Part shown: piece after piece, positions 21,594 to 31,272 of the stretch
How the letters are laid out: every line of letters starts with the position of its first letter
Position numbering within the stretch: position 1 is the stretch's first letter
Assembly (NCBI GenBank): GCA_037903475.1
Contig: JBAJFG010000498.1
Coordinates: forward strand, 90,432-154,431
Direction: 5' to 3'
Length of the DNA stretch: 64,000 bases
Source of the DNA: Ancylostoma caninum
Taxonomy: Eukaryota; Nematoda; Chromadorea; Rhabditida; Ancylostomatidae
Translations under genes and position numbers: made by a program
The notes under the pieces: model-generated
The model's database searches: none
What the model was told of the DNA's origin: nothing
The model's input: the letters and a program-made list of their open reading frames with translations, nothing else

Positions 21594-22381
21594 CAGGTGG
21601 AAAAATTCCAGTAGATTACGGGTGTCTTCGAGCAGATTTCGCTTATTTTTCGCCGAAATATTTCCCGATTTCGCCCGAAAATCACACGTAAATCTCCGGA
21701 AAATAAGCGAAATCCACTGGAATTTAACCGAATTCCGCCCGAAAAATAAGCGAACTCTGCTGAAAAGTACGCGAAAATTGCAGCGACATCAGCTGATGCG
21801 ACAGGTTCCAGCTGGAGTCTGCGCGCACGCAGCGCTGCGCCGCCGTGAGCTCAGAGCAAAAATGCTGCACTCCGGAAAACATTTTCGGGTGCAGGTGATG
21901 TCATCGACCACCGTTGAGTACGATTCTGAAAGGAGATCACTCATGCAGTACATCCAGTCCACGTGCTCCGTAGATTCCGCTGGTGAATATTTCTCATGTT
22001 AGCATGGTATATTTATATGCATCACATACATTTACAAAACTTTTTGGCAGTTATGATGAGTGAATTTTTTTGGAATTTTTTGAGGCACAACCCATTTCTG
22101 AAGGTGGAAAAGCAACGGTAATAATTAGTGAAAAACGAATTTACCAGAAAAATAAACGAAAAATACACGAAATCCACTGGAATTTACACGAAGTGCGGTT
22201 TCCAGTAGATTTCGCTTATTTTACGTGTAAATCCCAGTGGAATCTACTGGAATCGGGAAAAATTGCGAAATTCCAGTGGATTACGCTTATTTCACGTGTA
22301 TTTATTTACGAAATAAATTCTAAATTTAAATTAAAAATTAAAAAAAATAAATTTAAAATAAATTTAAATTTTTCCACGTGA
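21594..22381. mobile_element. Fold-back element with repeated internal motif
   Basis: The ends read CTCAGGTGGAAAAATT on the left and, reversed, CTCACGTGGAAAAATT on the right. Inside, the motif TTCCAGTGGATTTCGCTTATTT and its reverse complement occur at least eight times in mixed orientations (near 21604, 21640, 21695, 21738, 22160, 22199, 22235 and 22268), giving several alternative hairpins. No coding capacity is visible. Confidence 0.65.
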
Positions 22382-22525
22382 GTTATTATCCCCTGTACAT
22401 AAGAGGAGGTCGAGGGAATGCCAACTTTTTTCGTTTTCGAATGGAATCCTCGTTGCTAACGGTAGAAATTCGCAGAAAAAGGACAGGGGGAGATTGCGGA
22501 GGGTTCCACTTTCTTATCGGAAATA

Positions 22526-23767
22526 TTAGGTGCGTGCAAAAGTTCCGGGTCAGTTGCACCTAATTTTTCAAAACGCTATAACTTCACTCAAAGTGAGCAA
22601 TTTTGTTCAAGACAAAAAGCATCGGCATCTGCGTAATGTTGCCAATATGGCACAGAAAAGATTTTTACAGAAGCTAAAAACTTGACAGGTCTACTCCTGT
22701 AATAGTGGCATACGTCGTTTTCCAGTAGGGTCTGTTTATTAAAAGTTTTACAGCGTAGGTAAAGCCATAGAAGGTTGAAATAGAGGTAGTCTGTAAGAGA
22801 CAGGCACAAGGAGTAATATAGGTTAGGCTAGAGTTTCAGGGCACGAATGGCCAATTCTTTATACGGTTGACAATGCAACATGCTGGTGTGCGTTATCTCA
22901 CAGCCGGAACAGACCACATATTTCCGCTTGTGTTGGCCCTATGCATGAGAGTTTTCCCATGATTACTTTAGGGAAAGGAAACTACTTTAGGGCGATTATT
23001 GTGAATTCATCAGAAGACAAATTCATTGCAGATGAGTCACGTTGCTGACCATGAAAGGTCAAAATTTTTCTTAAGAAGGTATTGATGGTTCGACCATTTT
23101 TTAGAAGGGTGGCAGGAGCCCAAACTCTGGGATAACTTCCTCCCATTATCGCACCTCACTCATCCTTTATCAACAATAACAATTCTTCCATGGAAGGAAT
23201 TTTTAGAAAATCTGAAGGTCGAATATCTGCAGACTTGCCAATGTGGACGTTGGTGCTCTTCACTCAGTTCACGCAAAATCAATCTACTCACCTTCCCCTT
23301 CTTACCGATTTTTTTCAAGTAACGAGACATTGTTGACTAAATTCCCCGTAATGTCTTGCGTAGTCTGCACAAGGTCTGGTTCAACCTGCTCTTTCCAGGC
23401 GCCTTTGCGATGACCAAATCTCTGACCTAATTGTGGAGCATTTTCCAGGCTCTCATCTCCGCTCAGAATTCCAAAAAACCCTCAAGCACCTGGCGTTTTA
23501 GAGAACATACTCTCCACAAACGTATTACTGATGCTATGGGTTGCTTTTCTTGTTGATCATCTAGATTTGATTTCATAAAGCAAAATTTACCAAATTATTG
23601 CACAGCTCATAGCATTGGTTTTACACCCAAAGCAGAGCAATGATCTGACCTAGACCCGAGCCAAAAGTGGTTTAGGTAGCAGATGTTTCAGTCCCAAACG
23701 CTAGGAGCAAAACGACGTCGAGCGGTGAAATACCACCAACTGCTCCGGAACTTTTGCACGCACCTAA
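22526..23767 (-). mobile_element. Mariner-like element, inactivated (TTAGGTGCGTGC family)
   Basis: Terminal inverted repeats TTAGGTGCGTGCAAAAGTTC at 22526 and its exact complement ending at 23767, both flanked by TA. Length is 1,242 bp. Terminal conservation is high although the coding region is heavily decayed. Confidence 0.85.
22600..23340 (-). pseudogene. Mariner-like transposase pseudogene
   Basis: The clearest part is at 23340 downwards on the minus strand. It reads MSRYLKKIGKKGKVSRL, LRELSEEH and HWQVC, matching the VSRHLKKIGK..WVPHELTE...R..IC segment at the end of the second helix-turn-helix of mariner transposases. Downstream, only short in-frame stretches between many stops can be followed, and I could not place all catalytic aspartates. 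N-terminal DNA-binding sequence upstream of 23340 is largely unreadable. Confidence 0.65.
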
Positions 23768-24835
23768 TATCATTCCGCAATTCATCGAGGATGAAAACTC
23801 CAGAACAAAGAGATTGCCTGTGGTTACTAAGCCTTAACCGCAAACAAGATTGGAGCCTAGGTGAACAGAATTGAGCAACTGAGTCTCAGGCAACTCTAAT
23901 CCCATTGTATTCTTTACCAGTCATCTTTAGAAGCACCTTTTCTCATGCAGCACCAGTCGCGCAGAACCTTAGCTAACAGAGCAGGCACAGACCTTCTATT
24001 TTAAAAAGGGCTCCTATGAGAATTTTTGGTGCTCATCCACTGATTACTAGGTTTCACCACTATTTCTTTCGAGAAACTTTTTGAAATGCCTAAGAAGGGC
24101 CGAGGACCTTAGAAATATGGCGTTTTATAGCTGCGATACACTTTCTCTGCACTACTTTCCTCTAGATACCAATAAAAACAAAAAGAGAGGGGCCTGGGAA
24201 GGGTTTTTGCCCACATCTTCCTCAGTAAACCTACTGAATGAGCAAATCTAGCGATTACCTTACTTTTTCATGGAGAAGAATGCGAGGAACGGAGTATGTA
24301 GGATGGAGAGCCATGAAAAACTCCACCACCGACTGACAGAGACGCCTAAGAAGGTGAATCATTCGGAATTAGCAAAGGAATTCTTACTTCCTATCCTTTC
24401 ACCAGAGTAATTAAGGTAGCAGATTCGCAGAAAACCCTTTCACAAAAGAAATTAAGCAAGCAAAATCGCTGCCATCGGCGAAGCCGCGCTTCGTGCGGAT
24501 GACAGTGATTTTCTTCGACATTACCTAGCCCAGAGGGAACGTGGCGCACGGGTCCGAGACAGCTCTGGTTTCAAAATTCAAGAACTCAGGCTGGAATCAC
24601 TCAAATTCTCTTAATTTCCTTGCCAATCATCTATCATCTTTTCGGGAGCACCTTTTATCATGTGGCATCCCTCGCACTATCTAAGACAAAGACCGGTGTA
24701 GAGCTTATTAAGATAGGTCTCAAATTCTTTCAAGCACAAAAGAGGAGAGAGTCCGAGGACTGTCCGCACGAGCAATTTGTGTTGCCTCAGGGGCAACAAT
24801 AATAATGTGGCGCTCTGGCTCAGGATGGTTTTTTT
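23768..24835. other. No gene; diverged direct repeat and a hairpin relic
   Basis: About 23885-24060 and 24575-24750 look like diverged direct copies (a CCAGTCATCTTTAGAAGCACCTT block against a CCAATCATCTATCATCTTTTCGGGAGCACCTT block). At 24478-24515 a hairpin with the GAAGC-CG-GCTTCG core and a GATGACAGTGATTTTCTTCG arm is a relic of the satellite-associated hairpin seen at 24990 and 57283. Confidence 0.45.
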
Positions 24836-25070
24836 TTACCGTTCAACCCAGAGTTGTGCCCCCCAGTGCAACGTCAAGGCCTTTTGCCGTTTTTCTCAAG
24901 ATCGATTTTGTTCAATTTTACCCTCCTATTCAAATGAACTCATCACTCTGCCCTCCAATGTACCTTTCAACTCAGGATTGTGCCCTGTCAAAAAATCATT
25001 GTTATCTACACGAAGCGCAACTTTGCCGTGCTTCGTGTAGATGACAATGATTCTCTGCCAATGTTCTTCG
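24836..25070 (-). repeat. Satellite-monomer relic 2 with adjacent hairpin
   Basis: Two partial satellite units lie in tandem (24836-24935 and 24960-24988, with GTGCCCCCCAGTGCAACGTC and CAGGATTGTGCCCTG blocks). The second runs into a 25-bp-stem hairpin (AATCATTGTTATCTACACGA at 24994 and its near complement ending at 25053). The same monomer-to-hairpin junction recurs at 57250-57340. Confidence 0.8.
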
Positions 25071-25440
25071 TCATTTTTTCCTGAACAGCTTAGTGATTTA
25101 GCCTTGCCTTTCTTTTTCAACCTCTTCTTTTCTAGCACAGAAAAGAAAACATTTATTAAAAGATCCGGATCTCGCTTATCTCTAAATGGTCTAAAAGAAG
25201 TACTAACTTACTGAATGGGAAGTATTACTAATTAACTAACTGGACGGGAAGAATTACTTATACAAATATAGGGTTTGGCAGATTGCAACCGTAACGGCGG
25301 TATGTATTGCGGATATGTACTTACCCCAGTAGAGAGAGTTCCCTCTATTTCTAAGAAAAAAATGAACGAATTACCAAGATGCGCACACAATGTGACACCA
25401 CTATGTAACGAATGTAATGACTGCATCAAGGACGTGCTTG

Positions 25441-25581
25441 ACTAGTGGGCCGACTCGCCTTGGGCGAGCCTCGCAGCTGCTCTGCTTCAACCGCTTACGT
25501 TGAGAACTAACGGCACGTCAGTACTGAGGCCTCACGAAGCGAGCAAGTGCGAGACTCCCCAAAGGCAAGTCGGGCCCAAGT
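25441..25581. mobile_element. Small MITE, family C copy 1
   Basis: About 141 bp with inverted ends (ACTAGTGGGCCGACTCGCC at the left; the right end reversed reads ACTTGGGCCCGACTTGCC). A conserved centre contains GGCACGTCAGTACTGAGG and a GAAGCGAGCAAGTGCGAGACTC block. Two further copies are at 57686 and 58690. Confidence 0.75.
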
Positions 25582-28039
25582 TGCCAATCCCTTGGTAGTT
25601 CTATTGTATTTCCTTTCTTTCAAATAAAAAAGCTCTTTCCTGAATTTTCAGAAATAACACTGTTTCCATTCGGATGTATCCGTAGGGGAGAGAGGTTGGA
25701 GCGACATCACATGTGAACTTCCCCCTTTTCTGTGGAGTATAATTCCAGAAGTTTAAACGCGCTGTTCAGTCTCCTCACACAGTTCACAGACAGTAATGAA
25801 AACAGCGGCCGAGTGAAACGGTTTTGCATAATATGATGGCGCAAAAGGCACGAATAACCTCATCCGTGTCTTCACCTCACTCATGAAACTGAATTCTTTG
25901 CATTCTTGAGTGACACGCAAAGCATGTGTTAGTCGTATTAATGATCCACAAAACGGTGGTGTACCTAACTGTTCCATCGCTACTGCGCTTAGCGTGCCTC
26001 ACACATTATCGCAAAACAATACATCTTCTAGTGTAGCTGTATGTGCTTTCAACTGCATTTTACAGCTTGATTTTCTCTTTCAATTCGTGCTTCTGCTATA
26101 TCTCATCGCAGCCAGCAATTTGACAAGCTTGTTCATTAAACGAAAATACATTGAACTCAGTGAAATGCACGACTTCACAAAACCAAATAATCCAGACGCG
26201 ATCCGCGTATGCGAGCATCCCAGGTACCCGATTAAACCGCTTAGCTATTCAGGAACCTTCCAAGCTTTTCTTTTCAGGAACCTTTTTCTACATCGTTGTC
26301 TTTGTTGCTAACGAGAAAAAAAACGATTCGCAGTTACTTCAATTCGCTAAAGCAGTACTAGTTTTATGTAGCTGTTATGCAGACTCTCTTTCCTGGAACT
26401 GAACGAAGCAAAGTGTTTCACACGGAAAAAAGTTCTCAATTTGACTTGCGCGCCGAAATTGTTTCACCGACGGAATTTTTGTGACAGAGTGTAATTTCGT
26501 CGAGATGAGGCACAACTGCTCAGCCCGTCTTTGAATTTCGCACCATTTGCGTGGATCTCATAAGTGAGCGCTCAGGCTGCAGGTAGAGCTGCTCAATTAT
26601 TCCGTCCCTCAATATTACGTGGGCAGACTATATACTCATTCAACTTCGCTGAGCAGTTCGCTTGAACGAGCAGTGTAAGGAGAAAAGCCATCCCGAGTCA
26701 GCGTACCTGCTGCATCTAGTCTTTGCTCAAGTTGAAAAAAGTTTCGAAGAGTGGATGGTGATGTCTCCTTTCGATCTTGTCTATGAGGAGATTCTGAAAG
26801 AAATGTCCAGCTCCCAGCAGTTTTTAGCACCGCTCCCAGCAGTTTTTAGCACCGTTCTCATATTTGTCGCTAACTCTCCAGCGAACTCTCAGTAAAATGT
26901 TCACCACTTCTTTTGCAGATATTTTGCTCTTGTTCTCTTTTACTCTGCTAGTATAACATTTCGTGAGTGATGTTGAGCAAGTCATAAAACGTCTCTCGTT
27001 TTCTCTTCGTTTTCCAGTAATTACACTGTTACTTGGACACTTCTTGTTTCTAGCAGTCAACAATGCGCGTAGACGCCTTTGCACCGATCCTCATATTAAT
27101 TTCCATCTCGTACTAGCTATACGTCACCTTAATTTCGTCGTTTCTCCTGCTCCTCCTCGTACTTCATAACCGCTTGCATCCTTGAAATTGCTCGCACATA
27201 ATCTGTTTATTGTTTGAAGGGACTTCTGCTGGCTTAAACCAGCCTTCGTATTCATAGCTAGAACCCAGCGAACATTGCATGAACCGTTTGTTTTTTATAC
27301 GTTTTTTCATAATTGCGAGGTCATGCGCGCACTAACCCTTTCGAACATTTTTTCACGGGTAATTATTCGACACTATAAAATAAGCTTCCTATTACCAGCT
27401 TCGACGCGGACGTAACCTGAGTCCGTTCGGAAATTCTCTTATGATATTCGAGCCATCGCTAGTTGTTATATCGATGAGGCATGTAGAGAGCTCCGGCCGA
27501 AGACTTTCCACAATGCAGAAACAATTACTCACTTAGCACAAAGCACAGAGTTGACTCTGAATTGATTAACCCTAGCACATCTGCGGGCCGGATCGGAAAT
27601 ATTTGAGCACACTTGACCTTGCCAGAACAAGCGAACTTATGGACAATTTCCTTCCAGCGTCGACGTGTTTACGCCAAGATATGATTATTTCGTTGCCAGA
27701 GAAACTTTCTTGTTCATTATGAACGAACATTGAACAACAACATCGAACACGAACACAACAAACATCTTCTATTATTGTTGTAAAATATTCGAAAGGAATG
27801 GCTGATGAAGTAACTTGAGCACGTCATGTTCATGGATCTACATTTGCTTCTTATTGCAGCACATGACTATTCTTATCCGCAAAAATTTTATTCCTCAAAG
27901 GCAATGTCTCACCTCGTGATACGCATCGAGATATCAACGGAATCTGGTCCTACTCGACGTACTTACTTTGAAGGCCAAATTCAATATTGGAGCGGACGAG
28001 TTTCCTTGCTAGGGAGCTAGCAACAACGGAACTGAGAAA
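25582..28039. other. No supported gene; a few open frames
   Basis: Frames at 25910-26311 (133 codons, with one hydrophobic stretch, LDFLFQFVLLLYLIAASNL) and 26662-26895 (77 codons) are the longest on the plus strand. The second includes a 22-bp tandem duplication around 26810-26855, which weakens a coding reading. No family was recognised, and exon boundaries cannot be placed with confidence. Confidence 0.35.
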
Positions 28040-28043
28040 TTAA

Positions 28044-28506
28044 AGGCAGCAGGAGCTGAAATCCTCGACTCCGAGCTGAGCTGTGGGTGATGAAGTACAG
28101 ACTCAGCACTTCATAAATGTGAAACGAACACAGACAATGATGGCTTACCTGCAGAGAAAATGGAACATTCGTCGCGAACACGCTTGGCCGTGTTCGTGCG
28201 CGGACGAGTTTTTGCCGGCGCGAAAGGCATTGCGGCGCGTGGTTTTGGCCGAGTCCCGCCATGAAACCCTCTGAATCGAATGCATTTCGTTTTCTCTTTG
28301 CGCCAAACCACGCACCGCAATGGCTTTTGCGCCGGGGAAAACTCGTCCGCGCGCGAACACGGCCAGGCGTGTTCGCGACGAATGTTCCATTTTCTCTGCA
28401 GGTGAGCCATCATTGTCTGTGTTCGTTTCACATTTATGATGTGCCGAGTCTGTACTTCATCACCCACAGCTCAGCTCGAAGTCGAGGATTTCAGCTCCTG
28501 CTGCCT
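28044..28506. mobile_element. TTAA-flanked palindromic MITE
   Basis: A near-perfect palindrome with arms of about 215 bp (28044-28255 and 28295-28506). The ends AGGCAGCAGGAGCTG and CAGCTCCTGCTGCCT are each flanked by TTAA (28040 and 28507). TTAA duplication is the hallmark of piggyBac-type insertion, though these ends do not start with the usual CCC. The open frames across both strands are mirror images of each other and not genes. Confidence 0.8.
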
Positions 28507-28510
28507 TTAA

Positions 28511-28929
28511 GGTTGACCAGAAGAATGAACTCCTAAGCAGTGGCTATTGTCAAATGATCAGCTGGTGCCGTGTCGGAAAAACATGCCGCACTCCCAGCAA
28601 GCTGTTGCTGCGGAATGAATCCTCTCGTCCACCGGTCGAGTATTTTGAAATTCTTGACCAAAGAAACCCGAAACTTATGGGGTTTTCGACGTTTTCACAA
28701 AACTCAAAGTACATCTTTGTGTTCAGCGGCTCGCATATGTTCGACTGACGTGGAAATCTCAAATGTGATCTATGAGCTGAGCCTTTAACGTCTCAGCTAG
28801 TGAACAGTCCATGTCGACATATGGAAAATGAACACCATAGCTTTCGCTCCATCGCCGAACGGAAAGATAAATAGTTGTTTGTTGATATTTGGATTTCTCT
28901 CACAAATATTTCAATGTCATGGTCGTTGA
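28511..28929. other. No gene recognised
   Basis: A short frame of about 70 codons on each strand only. Confidence 0.4.
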
Positions 28930-28933
28930 CTTT

Positions 28934-29340
28934 TGTGGTTATGTGTGGTAGATTTTATATTGTAAGGTTGGTCAGGCGGCGACCGCGCCAAAATCGATAT
29001 TGGATATTGCGCTCGCGCGCGCTTTGAAATCTTTTAGGCGCCAAAAAGTGACGACGCGGATTTTGGAGAAAACAGTTGAGTTCTACGTGCTTTAGGAGTG
29101 GGAGTACTGCCACGGCCCAGCTACGTCGATCTGGCCGGTGTTTTCTTTCGATCCTTGCTCTAGCCCATTCTTCCGTTGTTGAAACCTCTTTCTTTGTCGC
29201 GGCCTCACCGACCACATTGTGAATTGTTTCTTCGTTTTCTTTTTGTTTGAACTATCGTACTGATTGCTGTGGGTCGCAACCCGGCTATACTTTTTCACTT
29301 TTTTTCGTGTGAGGGTTTTGGGGAACCAAACCACTTAACT
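28934..29340 (+). repeat. 5' LTR (407 bp)
   Basis: Begins TGTGGTTATGTGTGG and ends ACCACTTAACT just before the primer-binding site. It is matched along its whole length by 36454-36883. It would hold the promoter for the genomic RNA; no obvious TATA box is visible. Confidence 0.95.
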
Positions 29341-29360
29341 TGGGGGCCGAGCCGGTGACC
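29341..29360 (+). other. Primer-binding site
   Basis: TGGGGGCCGAGCCGGTGACC starts directly after the LTR with the TGG that pairs to a tRNA CCA end. The first seven bases and a later CCGG agree with a tRNA-Pro-type site, but the middle does not, so the primer tRNA is not assigned. Confidence 0.7.
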
Positions 29361-29673
29361 CTCAAAAGTGAACAGCAGCCAGTACAGTAGTTCAAATCAC
29401 TACTGTGCTCCCTTGTGTCCGTTTTCTTTGCTCTGTGTCGCGGTATCGCAAGCCCGCTTGCGAGTGCGACGCAGTAGCAATATTGTGCGGAGCTAGCTGA
29501 AGCTCTGCTCGAATATCGCAGTGGTTCTTGGTTCCTCCGTACCGAAGGGGCTGTTGCTGGTTGTTGTCAGTGACCCCTGAGGGCAGAGGAAAATCGATAA
29601 TTTGGGCAATAGAGGGGAACCTGTGCCCAAATTTTTTTTGGACTGTTGCCAAAGAGAGGAGCCAAAAACTACC

Positions 29674-31272
29674 ATGAAAGGAAGCGCGTGTTCCGTGCCG
29701 GACGTTAGGCGAGCCGAGAGAACAAGTTCTGAGAACTATGTTGTTTCAGAACTCGTTGAGTCCAGTGAGGCAACTGTCATGGCACAACACACAGGAGCAC
29801 TTTGCAGCGCTGAAGGGTTGGCCGACGACTTCAACCGACTCTGTGGAAGTGAAGAAACAAGCCTGCAGGTTTGTGACAAAGCTATGCGGGCTGTGAAAGA
29901 GATCGCGGTGAGAATGGGTGCTGAGGTATCCGCGCACTTCCGGATAGGCGACGCCAGGCGAGAGGCGGTGGAAAGGGCCGGAGAAGAGAGCACCGCGCGG
30001 GCGGTAGAGCAAGTCGCAAGGGTGCGCAGGGAGTGTGAGCAGTACGTAGAGCTCGCTAGCTGGGTTAACACACTACTTGCGAGTTTGGACTGTGTGGATA
30101 GGGAACAGTTCATTGATAAGCTCACGGAACTGGTGAAATGCTATGACGCCGTTGGCCAGCTGGCGGAAAGAGAGGATTGGAGAATGTCCGAAGTGGCGGA
30201 GAGTATTCAGAGCACGTTGTCTAGTTATTGCAAATTACAGACCGAGCATAAGGCTTTACAGGAGCAGCTCAAGGCACTGCAAGAGCAATGCGCCAGACAA
30301 CAGGAGGAGATTAGAGGACTGAGGGCGAGAGCAAGAGAGCAGCCTTCTGATGCTCCGATGGACACCGAGGCGCCGTGTGGTAATGTGCCAGGTGAGTATG
30401 TCGGTGCGATACGGCCCGGTCGGGCTGTGAGTATACTAAGCAGCTTGAGGAATGGAAAGTCGTCCGAAAGAGATTGCAATTCATTGCAGCATGGTGGCGA
30501 CAGGCGTGCACACGTGCTGGAGTGGACCCAGGTCAGGCGGCCGGCGAATACCTCACCTCGTGGCTCTCAGACGACGCTAATCGGTAGGTCAAGCTTCTCA
30601 GATTGGAGTGTGAGAAGTGAGATTGAGAGCATGGAAGGTTGTGCACTTGGGACCCAGGGTAGGGTAGATGGAAGCGCTCTGAGGGGTGGTCAGATGACCC
30701 AATACCTGAAGTACGTAGCATTGCCGGAGGTGCAGCCATTCTCCGGATGCGAGAAGAACTATAGTTTTCTCAACTTCTTGGAGGCCTTCGAGCTCAAATA
30801 CCCGAGAAACAACTGGGATGATGAGGAGCTGTGCGCCTTGTTCCGATCGAAACTCGTCGGTAAGGCCAGGCACCAGTACGAATCCCTGCCCTTGCGGGAG
30901 AGGCATGGCGGCTACGCAGTACTCGTAGAGGCCATGCGAAGGGAATGTAGGGCGGAACAGCGCACGAATAAGGTCGTGGCGCTGGGCGAGCTAAAAAGAT
31001 TGAGAAAAGGGGAAGCGCAGTCGGTCTCCGATTTCTGCGTCGAGCTTGAGCGTCTAACTCGACGTGCGTACCCCGAGTTAGATGAGTACCCGTTGGATAC
31101 CGAGAGGGCGTACTTGTTGTACGAGCAGCTAGTGCATTGGCGCGACTCGTACCACTTGCTGGAGGCGTTGGAGAGCAACGAAGGGGCCTACGAAAAACTG
31201 AAAAAAAACAGCCAAGCGCATCGAGCGGCGAAACCTGACATTTCAAAACGTGCGAGGGGGTGCCGCCGATAG
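29674..31272 (+). CDS. gag: Gag (capsid-like) polyprotein
   Basis: Start chosen at the ATG at 29674 (context ACCATGA), giving 532 residues, though the frame is open further upstream without an ATG. Residues about 185-225 are a Leu/Gln/Glu-rich coiled coil. Residues about 340-520 form the helical Ty3-type capsid region, recognisable by LPEVQPFSG, then FLNFLEAFELKY, FRSKLVGKARHQYESLP and VSDFCVELERLTRRAYPEL. The protein would assemble cytoplasmic particles around element RNA. The zinc knuckle expected at the end of Gag lies in the next frame (31375-31416). The shift occurs at an A8 tract (31201-31208), after which this frame runs only 21 more codons, so the present C-terminus is probably aberrant. 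Confidence 0.85.
   Translation: MKGSACSVPDVRRAERTSSENYVVSELVESSEATVMAQHTGALCSAEGLADDFNRLCGSEETSLQVCDKAMRAVKEIAVRMGAEVSAHFRIGDARREAVERAGEESTARAVEQVARVRRECEQYVELASWVNTLLASLDCVDREQFIDKLTELVKCYDAVGQLAEREDWRMSEVAESIQSTLSSYCKLQTEHKALQEQLKALQEQCARQQEEIRGLRARAREQPSDAPMDTEAPCGNVPGEYVGAIRPGRAVSILSSLRNGKSSERDCNSLQHGGDRRAHVLEWTQVRRPANTSPRGSQTTLIGRSSFSDWSVRSEIESMEGCALGTQGRVDGSALRGGQMTQYLKYVALPEVQPFSGCEKNYSFLNFLEAFELKYPRNNWDDEELCALFRSKLVGKARHQYESLPLRERHGGYAVLVEAMRRECRAEQRTNKVVALGELKRLRKGEAQSVSDFCVELERLTRRAYPELDEYPLDTERAYLLYEQLVHWRDSYHLLEALESNEGAYEKLKKNSQAHRAAKPDISKRARGCRR

Noticed and set aside
28111..28467. 118-codon frame and its mirror on the other strand
   Set aside because: Both arise from the two arms of a palindromic MITE and encode the same sequence in opposite directions.
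31203..31209. Programmed -1 frameshift site (A-AAA-AAC) between gag and pol
   Set aside because: The heptamer is in the right register for -1 slippage, but pol lies in the +1 frame, so it does not connect the two.
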